This document shows, piece by piece, positions 1 to 6,532 of a stretch of 7,294 nucleotides of DNA; position 1 is the first letter of the stretch; every line of letters begins with the position of its first letter. The position numbers were made by a program, and so were the translations under genes. The notes beneath the pieces were generated by a model that was not told where the DNA came from, did not search any database, and worked only from the letters and a program-made list of their open reading frames with translations. The stretch spans positions 1 to 7,294 of the forward strand of contig JADFVY010000400.1 in assembly GCA_015222795.1 (NCBI GenBank), given 5' to 3'. Source of the stretch: Pseudomonadota bacterium. GTDB lineage: Bacteria; Pseudomonadota; Alphaproteobacteria; UBA8366; JADFVY01.

Positions 1-1661
1 CGGTACATCGACAGCGGCACGCGCTTGATATAGCCGCCATGGGTGACGGTGACGACCATGTCCTCGCGCTGGATCAGGTCCTCGATGTCATGTTCGAACT
101 CGGCCTCTTCCAGCGAGGTGCGGCGGTCGTCGGCGAACCTGTCGCGCACATCCTGCAACTCACCGCGCATGACCTCGATCAGCCTTTCGCGAGATTGCAG
201 GATTTCTATGTAACCCCTTATCTTTTCGGAAAGTTCCTCGGTCTCCGCCACCAGCTTGTTGCGCTCCAGCCCGGTCAGGCGCTGCAGCCGCAATTCAAGG
301 ATCGCGCGGGCCTGGGTTTCCGACAGGCGGTACATGCCATCGATGATTTCATGGCCCGGATCGTCGATCAGGCGGATGAAGGGTTCCACATCGCCGGCCG
401 GCCAGTCACGGCCCATCAGCCCTTCGCGCGCGGTTGCCGGGTCGGGCGCGGCGCGAATCAGCGTGATCACCGGGTCGATATTGGTGATCGCCACCAGCAG
501 ACCGGCCAACACATGGGCCCGATCACGCGCCTTGCGCAGTTCGAAAGCCGTGCGGCGCGTGATGACCTGTTCGCGGAACGCCACGAAGGCGACAATGAAC
601 TGTTTGAGATCAAGCTGTTCCGGCCGGCCGTTGTTGAGCGCCAGCGCATTCACCCCGAAGGTGGATTGCAGCGGCGTATGGCGGAAAAGCTGGGCCAGCA
701 CCACTTCGGCCATGGCGTCGCGCTTCAGCTCGACGACCACGCGCACGCCGTCGCGGTCGGATTCGTCGCGCAGGTCGGAGATACCCTCTACGATCTTTTC
801 GCGCACGACCTCGGCGATCCGCTGCACCAGACGCGCCTTGTTAACCTGATACGGCATCTCGGTGGCGATGATGGCCTGGCGGCCCGACGAGGCGTCCTCG
901 AAATGGGTGCGGGCCCGCATGACAACGGAACCGCGGCCCGTATGATAGGCGCTGCGAATGCCCGACTTGCCAAGAATCAGCCCGCCGGTGGGGAAGTCCG
1001 GCCCCTGCACAAATTCCATCAACCCGTCGATGGAGATGTCGCGGTTCTCGATATAGGCCATGCAGGCGTCGATCACCTCGCCCAGATTGTGGGGCGGGAT
1101 GTTGGTCGCCATGCCAACCGCGATGCCGCCGGCGCCGTTAACCAGCAAGTTCGGCAAGGTCGCGGGCAGGACCGAGGGCTCCATCTGGCTGTTGTCGTAG
1201 TTGGGCTGGAAGTCGACGGTATCGCGATCGATATCCTCGAGAATCGATTCGGCGGCCTTGGTCAGCCGCGCCTCGGTATATCGGTAAGCGGCCGGCGGAT
1301 CGCCGTCCATCGAACCGAAATTGCCCTGGCCGTCGACCAGCATCAGCCGCATCGAGAAGTCCTGCGCCATGCGCACCATGGCGTCATAGATCGACTGATC
1401 GCCATGGGGATGCCAGCTACCGATCACGTCACCGACGATGCGCGCCGATTTCTTGTAGGATTTGTCGGAGGTATATCCGCCCTGTTTCATGGCGAACAGG
1501 ATGCGCCGATGCACGGGTTTCAACCCGTCGCGGACATCGGGCAGCGCCCGGCTCACGATCACGCTCATGGCGTAATCGAGGTAAGAGCGTTTCATCTCCT
1601 CTTCGATGGTAATAAAGGGAACTGTCGAAGGGTCTTGGGGCGTCGTTTCGTCGGTGCTCAA
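1..1661 (-). CDS. gyrA: DNA gyrase subunit A, N-terminal 553 codons (partial, cut by window edge)
   Basis: Catalytic subunit of type IIA topoisomerase; with GyrB it introduces negative supercoils using ATP. The reverse strand reads through the winged-helix/breakage-reunion core: SYLDYAMSVIVSRALPDVRD at about residues 26-45, the quinolone-pocket block HPHGDQSIYD at 84-93, and the catalytic tyrosine Tyr128 in AAYRYTEARL (E. coli Tyr122). The tower and coiled-coil regions follow to about residue 520. The window ends at GGYIKRVPLSMY, the first beta-pinwheel strand, just before the expected GyrA-box, so about 320-360 residues are missing. The start is taken as TTG at 1661-1659: an in-frame TAA lies six codons upstream, and the only nearby ATG (codon 23) would remove the conserved FITIEEEM lead-in. 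No clear Shine-Dalgarno precedes the TTG. Position 89 (E. coli Ser83) is Gln; Asp93 (E. coli Asp87) is kept. Identification is essentially certain; the exact start is less so. Confidence 0.98.
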   Translation of the reverse strand, partial: MSTDETTPQDPSTVPFITIEEEMKRSYLDYAMSVIVSRALPDVRDGLKPVHRRILFAMKQGGYTSDKSYKKSARIVGDVIGSWHPHGDQSIYDAMVRMAQDFSMRLMLVDGQGNFGSMDGDPPAAYRYTEARLTKAAESILEDIDRDTVDFQPNYDNSQMEPSVLPATLPNLLVNGAGGIAVGMATNIPPHNLGEVIDACMAYIENRDISIDGLMEFVQGPDFPTGGLILGKSGIRSAYHTGRGSVVMRARTHFEDASSGRQAIIATEMPYQVNKARLVQRIAEVVREKIVEGISDLRDESDRDGVRVVVELKRDAMAEVVLAQLFRHTPLQSTFGVNALALNNGRPEQLDLKQFIVAFVAFREQVITRRTAFELRKARDRAHVLAGLLVAITNIDPVITLIRAAPDPATAREGLMGRDWPAGDVEPFIRLIDDPGHEIIDGMYRLSETQARAILELRLQRLTGLERNKLVAETEELSEKIRGYIEILQSRERLIEVMRGELQDVRDRFADDRRTSLEEAEFEHDIEDLIQREDMVVTVTHGGYIKRVPLSMY

Positions 1662-1695
1662 GGTCTGGCGATTCGGTTATTGTACGGGAACGCGA

Positions 1696-1724
1696 AACCT
1701 AGCCTTTATTGCGCCTGCGAACAA
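1696..1724 (-). promoter_or_regulatory. Candidate gyrA promoter in the 104-bp gap
   Basis: On the reverse strand TTGTTC (1724-1719) and TAGGTT (1701-1696) are separated by 17 bp, which would place a start site near 1689 and give a leader of about 28 nt. Each hexamer matches only three consensus positions. A better -10-like box alone, TACAAT (1684-1679), lies closer to the start but has no -35 partner. No terminator is visible after the upstream flavoprotein gene, so some gyrA transcription could also come by readthrough. Weak call based on spacing. Confidence 0.22.
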
Positions 1725-1765
1725 CCAAATATAGCGATTCCAACAAGTTTTCGGGCCCTTTCGAT

Positions 1766-3829
1766 TCAGCACTCGATCGCCGGAATTTCCCGCTTGAACG
1801 GAACCCCTTCGACCGGCGCCTCATCCAGCCCGCGGGCAGCCTTGTGACCGGCATAGACGGCGGCCGCGATGGTCGAGGGCGAAAGGCAGTCGCCGACGGC
1901 CAAAACCGACTTGATCCCCGCCGATTCCAGCGCTGAACTATCGGCTACAAGCGATTGATATAACGCGTTGTTGGGGATCAGCGATGTCACCGGCACGACG
2001 GTATCGCACTCGATGTCACGGGTCCGCCCGGTAAAGACGCAAGCCAGCGTCGCCGCGCCGGATCGCAGCCCGGCGACGCCATGCTGCGGAACGATCTCGA
2101 CCCCCAGTTCCAGCAGCCTGGTCTGGATGCGCCCCTGTTCCATGGTGTTATGGGTCCAGTTGGACACGTCGGCCGCCGGCGTAACCAGGGTCACCTCATG
2201 GCCTTCCAGCCGCAATTTCTCGGCCAGCACGCCGCCCATGTAGTAGTGATCGTCGTCGAACAGCAGCACCCGGCCCTGGGCCGCCTTGCCCGCCATGATA
2301 TCGTTGGGTGTCAGGATATTGGCGCCATCATGGCCGGGAATCGGTTCGCGATGCTTGCGCCCGACCCCGTCGCCGCGCCAGCGCGCGCCGGTCGCCAGGA
2401 TCACCTGCTGAAAGCCGAATTCGCGGATCTGATCGGCGTCCAGCCGGCTGTCCAGATAGATCGTGACGTTGGTCATGTTGTTGATCTGCTGCAGGCGGTG
2501 GTCGCGCACCCGCGCCCAGGCGGCCAGTCCGGGCAGCTGCGATTCCAGCGTCACGCGCCCGCCGGGCTGCGTCGTGGCCTCGGCCAGGGCCACCGTATAA
2601 CCGCGCTGGCCCAGCGCCCGCGCCGCCTCAAGCCCGGCCGGCCCGGCCCCGACGATCAGCACCGAATCGTCGGATTTCTTCACCTGGATGCGCTCGGGAT
2701 GCCAGTCGCGGCGCCATTCCTCGCCCATGGTGGGGTTCTGGGTACAGCGGATCGGCGTTATGGTTGAATCGCCCGAAACGCAAATATTACAGCCGATGCA
2801 TTCGCGGATATCCTCCATCCGGCCTTCCTCGATCTTCTTCGGCAGGAAGGGGTCGGCGATCGACGGCCGCGCCGCGCCGATGAAATCGACAATGCCCTTG
2901 TTCACCATCGAAACCATCAGGTCGGGCGAGGTAAAGCGCCCCACGGCGACCACCGGTTTGCTGGTCATCTGCTTGACGAACGAGATATATTCGGTTTGCG
3001 AGCCTTCCGGCGAAAAGCGCGATGTCGTGGAATCGTTGGACCAGTCGGCGACATTGACGTCCCAGAGGTCCGGCAACTCCCCCAGCATCTCGATGACGGC
3101 CTTGCCCTCCTCCTCGACGGTAATCCCGCCGGGGCCCATCAGCTCCTCCACCGCAAAACGCACCGCGACGGCGCAGCTGTCGCCGACGGCATCCTTGGTG
3201 TCCTCGATCAACTCGCGCAGCAGGCGGGCGCGGTTTTCGATGCTGCCGCCATACTCGTCGGTGCGATGGTTATAGCGGCTCGACAGGAAATGCATCGGCA
3301 TGGACAGCCCGTGCCCGGCATAGACGTAAACCACGTCGAAACCGGCCTTTTTCGAGCGCAACGCGGCGTCGCGATGCCATTTCCTCAGCGCCTTGATATC
3401 CGACTTGTCCATGGCGCGGGCATGGATGGGGTCATAGTTCTCAACGACAATGTCCGACGGCGCCATCGGCACTTCACGGCTCATCCGGTTGAGTGCATGC
3501 AGGCCGTTATGGGTGAGTTCGATGCCGGCCAGTGAGCCATGCTCGTGTACGGCCTCTGTCATGGCCGCCAGGGCCGGAATGTCGCGATCGTCCCACAGGC
3601 GGGCCTCCGCATAGGGGCTGATATCGCTGGTGTAGTGGATATCGCATTGCTCGGTGCAGATCACCGCCCAGCCGCCCTCGGCCTTGACGCCGCGCATGCT
3701 GGCCACGCCGCTGGGCATGGGATGGCCCATGCCGTTGCAATGAGGCACTTGGTAAAACCGGTTTCTGGCGGTTACCGGACCGATTTTTACCGATTCGAAC
3801 AGGATGTCGTAACGTGGATCGCGTGGCAT
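1766..3829 (-). CDS. Histamine dehydrogenase-like iron-sulfur flavoprotein (trimethylamine dehydrogenase family)
   Basis: A cytoplasmic amine dehydrogenase that oxidatively deaminates or demethylates an amine and passes electrons through FMN and a [4Fe-4S] cluster to an external acceptor. The N-terminal TIM barrel (about 1-345) carries Cys31 in NRFYQVPHCNG, the site of the 6-S-cysteinyl-FMN bond. Tyr170, His173 and Asp266 match the catalytic Tyr169/His172/Asp267 of trimethylamine dehydrogenase. Cluster cysteines are C344, C347, C350 and C362. A nucleotide-binding Rossmann module starts at GAGPAG (394-399). The length, 687 residues, fits the histamine enzyme (about 76 kDa) better than the 729-residue trimethylamine enzyme. 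The substrate bowl is Gln61, Trp263, Asp354, against Tyr60/Trp264/Trp355 in trimethylamine dehydrogenase and, as I recall it, Gln/Trp/Asp in Nocardioides histamine dehydrogenase. The ETF-contacting Tyr442 is replaced by His444. The ATG follows a G-run (3840-3835) with 5-nt spacing. It diverges from aruH. Family is certain; substrate is inferred and could be another diamine such as agmatine. Confidence 0.9.
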   Translation of the reverse strand: MPRDPRYDILFESVKIGPVTARNRFYQVPHCNGMGHPMPSGVASMRGVKAEGGWAVICTEQCDIHYTSDISPYAEARLWDDRDIPALAAMTEAVHEHGSLAGIELTHNGLHALNRMSREVPMAPSDIVVENYDPIHARAMDKSDIKALRKWHRDAALRSKKAGFDVVYVYAGHGLSMPMHFLSSRYNHRTDEYGGSIENRARLLRELIEDTKDAVGDSCAVAVRFAVEELMGPGGITVEEEGKAVIEMLGELPDLWDVNVADWSNDSTTSRFSPEGSQTEYISFVKQMTSKPVVAVGRFTSPDLMVSMVNKGIVDFIGAARPSIADPFLPKKIEEGRMEDIRECIGCNICVSGDSTITPIRCTQNPTMGEEWRRDWHPERIQVKKSDDSVLIVGAGPAGLEAARALGQRGYTVALAEATTQPGGRVTLESQLPGLAAWARVRDHRLQQINNMTNVTIYLDSRLDADQIREFGFQQVILATGARWRGDGVGRKHREPIPGHDGANILTPNDIMAGKAAQGRVLLFDDDHYYMGGVLAEKLRLEGHEVTLVTPAADVSNWTHNTMEQGRIQTRLLELGVEIVPQHGVAGLRSGAATLACVFTGRTRDIECDTVVPVTSLIPNNALYQSLVADSSALESAGIKSVLAVGDCLSPSTIAAAVYAGHKAARGLDEAPVEGVPFKREIPAIEC

Positions 3830-3983
3830 TGTTGCCCCCCAAGTTTTCCTTAGCCGGCGCCATCATGCTAACCCGCTCGCGGATGGCAAGTGGCAACTGC
3901 GCGAATTTTCGATAAAGCCCTTGCGGACCGGGCTCCACGGGTGGCAGGGTCCGATTTTGAACAACCGGCAAGCGGTGGAAATT
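3830..3983. promoter_or_regulatory. Divergent intergenic region between flavoprotein gene and aruH
   Basis: This 154-bp gap must hold promoters for both divergent genes, because neither has another upstream gene on its own strand within the window. It contains a tandem 7-bp repeat (TGGCAAG then TGGCAAC, 3884-3897). Read on the reverse strand the repeat supplies two TTGCCA boxes, each a good -35 match for the flavoprotein gene, but no -10 box sits at a convincing distance. On the plus strand GATAAA (3911-3916) is a possible -10 without a good -35. The position of the repeat suits a shared operator. Promoter locations are not resolved by eye. Confidence 0.4.
3884..3897 (+). repeat. Tandem 7-bp direct repeat in the divergent promoter region
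   Basis: Two head-to-tail copies of TGGCAA(G/C). A related GTGGCAG occurs at 3941-3947, between this repeat and the aruH start. Short direct repeats in a divergent promoter can be regulator contacts, but copies this short can also arise by chance. Confidence 0.35.
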
Positions 3984-5159
3984 ATGCGATTTTCTTCGAG
4001 AGTTGCGCGACTCGGTGGCGACGGCGCGGCGGCCTGGGATATCCATTCCCGCGCGGTCGAGAGAACCCGCCAGGGCGACGACGTTATCCTGCTGAGCATC
4101 GGCGATCCTGACTTCGATACGCCGCCGGCCATTGTGGACAGCGCCATCGCCGGTTTGCGCGGCGGCAACACCCATTACAACGACGTCGTTGGCGACCCGC
4201 CGCTGCGCCGCGCCATCGCGCGCCAGCATACCATGCTGAGCGGGCTGGAAACCGCACCCGAACAGGTCGCCGTGTTCTCGGGCGCGCAAAACGCGCTGTT
4301 CGCGGCCGCCATGTGCCTGCTGGACGAGGGCGACGAGGTGATCGCCCCGGAACCCATGTATGTGACCTACGAGGCATTTCTGGGGGCCTCGGGCGCGCGT
4401 CTGGCGCGCGTTCCGAGCCCGCGCGACAACGGCTTCCATTTCGATCCAATGGCCATCCAGGCGGCCGTGAACGGGAGTACGCGGGCAATCCTGCTGAATA
4501 CCCCGAACAATCCCACCGGCGCCGTATTGACCCGGGCCGAGCTCGAAGCCGTGGCGGAAATCTGTTGCAAACACGATCTGTGGCTGATCTCCGACGAGGT
4601 ATACGCCAGCCTGACCTTCGAGGCCGAGCATATAAGCCCCTGCAGCCTGCCGGGCATGGCGGAACGGACGGTCACAGTCAGCAGTCTCTCGAAATCCCAC
4701 GCAATGACCGGCTGGCGGGTCGGCTGGACGGTCTCTCCGCCCGAACTGGTGGAGCATTTCGAGAATCTCGCCCTCTGCATGCTCTATGGCGGTCCGGGTT
4801 TCGTGCATGACGGCGCGGTAGCGGCGCTGACCCTGGACCTGCCCGAGGTCGCGGCGATGAAGGCGGAAATCCGCGCCCGGCGCGACCTGGTTTGCGGCCT
4901 GCTGGCCAACCTGCCCGGGCTGGAATGCCTGTTGCCCGACGCCGGCATGTTCGTCATGGTCGATATCAGGGCGAGCGGCCTGTCGGCCCACGATTACGCC
5001 AGCCGCCTGCTGGACGAACAGGCGGTCTCGGTACTGCCGGCCGACGCCTTCGGCCCCAGCGCACAAGGCCATCTACGGCTGGGCCTTTGCACCAGCCAGG
5101 AAACCTTGCGCGCCGCCTGCGAACGCATCGCGACCTTCGCGTTGTCGCTTCAAGGGTGA
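3984..5159 (+). CDS. aruH: Arginine:pyruvate transaminase (class I PLP aminotransferase)
   Basis: Transfers the alpha-amino group of L-arginine to pyruvate, giving 2-ketoarginine (5-guanidino-2-oxopentanoate) and alanine, the first step of the arginine transaminase pathway in the cytoplasm. The 391-residue product is full length for fold-type I aminotransferases. Visible motifs are GDPDFDTP (40-47), GNTHY ending at Tyr65, TPNNPTG with Asn176, SDEVY with Asp204 and Tyr207, and SLSKSHAMTGWRVGW with the PLP lysine Lys237. Arg365 in LRLGLC is the carboxylate clamp. Several blocks match my memory of Pseudomonas aeruginosa AruH almost word for word: GDGAAAWDIH, EPMYVTYEA, ENLALCMLYGG and GMFVMVDIR. 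The ATG at 3984 is preferred because a purine-rich AGCGGTGGA lies at proper spacing and family proteins begin here; the frame is open back to a TTG at 3921, which would add 21 unconserved residues. A closely related broad-specificity transaminase is the alternative. The likely partner gene aruI lies at the right edge of the window. Confidence 0.84.
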   Translation: MRFSSRVARLGGDGAAAWDIHSRAVERTRQGDDVILLSIGDPDFDTPPAIVDSAIAGLRGGNTHYNDVVGDPPLRRAIARQHTMLSGLETAPEQVAVFSGAQNALFAAAMCLLDEGDEVIAPEPMYVTYEAFLGASGARLARVPSPRDNGFHFDPMAIQAAVNGSTRAILLNTPNNPTGAVLTRAELEAVAEICCKHDLWLISDEVYASLTFEAEHISPCSLPGMAERTVTVSSLSKSHAMTGWRVGWTVSPPELVEHFENLALCMLYGGPGFVHDGAVAALTLDLPEVAAMKAEIRARRDLVCGLLANLPGLECLLPDAGMFVMVDIRASGLSAHDYASRLLDEQAVSVLPADAFGPSAQGHLRLGLCTSQETLRAACERIATFALSLQG

Positions 5160-5653
5160 GGCGTCAACGCCCTTGTAAGGCGATCCAACGAGCGAGGGAG
5201 CAAGGCAATTTGATTTCGCGCCCCAACGCTTCGGCGGACAAAAACGCGGGTTCAAGCCCATGCGCGAGTGTTTTCCGCGGGTTACAAATGTGGCGGTCCG
5301 TCATGGAAGCGATGCCACGATAGCCGGGGAAGCATATGGGAACATATCGGGGGTATGGCCGCCGAAAAAGGCACTGACAGGCTGCAGTATGTTATAGTTT
5401 TGCCGCCCAATCCGCCCGGTCGCGGAATAAAAGCCCCGGCGACTGACGCGGTTCTACAACTCGGTTTTCAGTAGATTTTTCCAGAACTGTAATCCATTGT
5501 TTTTACGCAATATTACTATATTTCAGGGAAAATTAGGCGTGAAATATCCTATGAGATATGCTTTGATTGCGTTATGTTGTCTATCAACTGTCGCATAATT
5601 GGCGACTTAACTGCGCCACGGTGTGGGTCTGCCACACAGCACCGGGTAAATAT
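5160..5653. other. Non-coding gap upstream of the Xre gene, AT-rich in its second half
   Basis: No credible gene was found here; short open frames on both strands have no recognisable family. The first part keeps the GC-rich composition of the neighbours, and from about 5460 the sequence turns visibly AT-rich. It holds two helically phased CATAT(G/C)GG copies (5333-5350), an ATATC/GATAT dyad (5544-5559) and a GTCGC/GCGAC dyad (5590-5606) shortly before the Xre start. These are plausible regulator sites, and the Xre promoter presumably lies in the AT-rich part, but no -35/-10 pair with good spacing stands out. The length and composition suggest a boundary of acquired DNA or a decayed segment. 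Confidence 0.5.
5590..5606. promoter_or_regulatory. Candidate operator dyad upstream of the Xre gene
   Basis: GTCGC and GCGAC form a perfect 5-bp inverted repeat around a 7-bp AT-rich centre, 47 bp before the preferred Xre start codon. Xre-family proteins commonly bind such dyads and repress their own gene, so this is a reasonable autoregulatory site. A second dyad, ATATC/GATAT, lies at 5544-5559. No footprint or conservation evidence can be read from a single sequence. Confidence 0.25.
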
Positions 5654-6412
5654 ATGGCAAGCAGAGACAGCCTCAGGGGCGTGTGTCCCAACGGCCCAAG
5701 GATAAAGGAACTCCGTAAACGGGCCGGATTTTCCCAGCGTGACTTTGCGGCCCGCTTTGCGATTACCGCGCGCACCCTTCAACGCGCCGAGAGTGGAGAG
5801 CGCGTCCTGCCGGAAATGCTGAACAGCATTGCCGCCGGGTTAAAGGTTGCGTCGTCGGAATTGGATATTGAATCTATGGAAAGTTCCACCGGCTCAACCT
5901 GGTTTGAGCCGCACTACGAACAGGTGCGTCTGCCGCGAACCGCAACCGCGCGCCAGATCGCCGCGGTGCTGGCGCAAGTTCAGCAATTGACGTTCGAGTA
6001 TGATATCGACCCGGACGAAAAGACAGCAGAAGATGTGGCCGCCGCCATGGAGATTATGGAACGGCTAGTCGGAAAATTGGGTTCCAATGAGCTGGAACCT
6101 TCTACCTACGTTCGGCTGTTGGGTCGCCTCAACAGCCTGCTTGGGCACCTGGAACAGCAGAATATAAGGATTTTTACCGGCAGTTACTGGGAGCCGACCG
6201 TCACGATAGAGGACGAACCCGCGCTGGACCGGCCAACACAATATTGCCGGGTCGAGACAGTCTGCTACGGCATCTTGCTGATCGGCCAAGCCGATGCGCG
6301 CTATCTGACCAGGCGAGTCATTCGCGAATATACCGACGAAAATATCGATGCCAGCATAGACGAACTGAGGAACAGTGGGTGGGAAGTCGATGACAGGCGC
6401 ACCCCATCTTGA
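5654..6412 (+). CDS. Xre-family DNA-binding protein with uncharacterised C-terminal domain
   Basis: Predicted cytoplasmic transcription regulator of 252 residues. Residues about 16-66 form a Cro/C1-type helix-turn-helix: RIKELRKRAGFSQRDFAARF, then TARTLQRAESGERVLP covering the recognition helix, then a closing helix ending in AAGLKV. Residues about 95-175 look mostly helical (a leucine/glutamine-rich stretch, then RLLGRLNSLLGHLEQQ). Residues about 200-247 contain ILLIGQADARYLTRRVIREY and IDELRNSGWEV. I do not recognise the C-terminal part; no peptidase, cupin or phosphotransfer motif is evident. The ATG at 5654 follows GGGTAAA and places the helix-turn-helix near the N-terminus as usual; the frame is open upstream to a TTG at 5567, but the added residues look non-protein-like. 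It sits downstream of aruH on the same strand and converges with the aruI-like gene. A role as local regulator of arginine/amine catabolism is inferred from position only. Confidence 0.72.
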   Translation: MASRDSLRGVCPNGPRIKELRKRAGFSQRDFAARFAITARTLQRAESGERVLPEMLNSIAAGLKVASSELDIESMESSTGSTWFEPHYEQVRLPRTATARQIAAVLAQVQQLTFEYDIDPDEKTAEDVAAAMEIMERLVGKLGSNELEPSTYVRLLGRLNSLLGHLEQQNIRIFTGSYWEPTVTIEDEPALDRPTQYCRVETVCYGILLIGQADARYLTRRVIREYTDENIDASIDELRNSGWEVDDRRTPS

Positions 6413-6490
6413 GCATGGAGCGCGGGGTATAACTTCCTGGCAGGCAAGCGAGGATTTTGAGGGTATCGGATAAATTTTACCGAAATTCAA

Positions 6491-6500
6491 GTTCTAGAAC
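6491..6500. repeat. Perfect 10-bp palindrome GTTCTAGAAC
   Basis: A self-complementary decamer in the gap between the convergent Xre and aruI-like genes. It resembles a protein-binding dyad but lies downstream of both genes, where an operator is unexpected. It lacks the spacing of the alphaproteobacterial LexA box (GTTC, seven bases, GTTC). Confidence 0.3.
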
Positions 6501-6507
6501 CAAGAAT

Positions 6508-6532
6508 ATTAGGCCTGAAACCTAATTTCAGG
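6508..6532. terminator. Overlapping inverted repeats between convergent genes, possible bidirectional terminator
   Basis: A perfect 7-bp stem, CCTGAAA (6514-6520) with TTTCAGG (6526-6532), encloses a 5-nt loop. An overlapping 6-bp stem, ATTAGG (6508-6513) with CCTAAT (6521-6526), uses the first stem's loop as its 3' arm. The two stems are either alternatives or, sterics permitting, a pseudoknot-like fold. The stop codon of the aruI-like gene (6530-6528) lies inside the first stem. The position between converging genes suits termination in both directions, but neither side carries a strong T-run, so the call is tentative. Confidence 0.4.

Noticed and set aside
39..1847. A 602-codon open frame on the plus strand opposite gyrA
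   Set aside because: It is the antisense shadow of gyrA: its composition follows the reverse complement of gyrase codons, it has no family resemblance, and it runs past the gyrA start into the flavoprotein gene.
1766..3829. Annotation of the flavoprotein as true trimethylamine dehydrogenase
   Set aside because: Two of three aromatic-bowl residues are replaced (Gln61, Asp354), and the ETF-contact tyrosine is lost.
3921..3983. TTG-initiated N-terminal extension of aruH
   Set aside because: The 21 extra residues lack family similarity, while the ATG at 3984 has a suitable ribosome site and matches the usual N-terminus.
3507..5072. A 521-codon open frame on the minus strand across aruH and the start of the flavoprotein gene
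   Set aside because: It overlaps two genes with unmistakable motifs; its low-complexity Arg/Gln/Gly/His-rich translation has no recognisable domain.
5151..5175. CAAGGG/CCCTTG hairpin spanning the aruH stop codon, considered as its terminator
   Set aside because: Only 6 bp of stem with a 13-nt loop and no T-run afterwards; too weak to call.
5371..5398. CTGACA and TATAGT boxes considered as a promoter, and GGCAC/TGCA considered as a sigma-54 site
   Set aside because: The sigma-70 boxes are only 13 bp apart, and the sigma-54 GG and GC pairs are out of register.
5268..5474. A 68-codon open frame in the gap before the Xre gene
   Set aside because: No recognisable family, no convincing ribosome site, and a translation with no clear protein character; length is compatible with chance.
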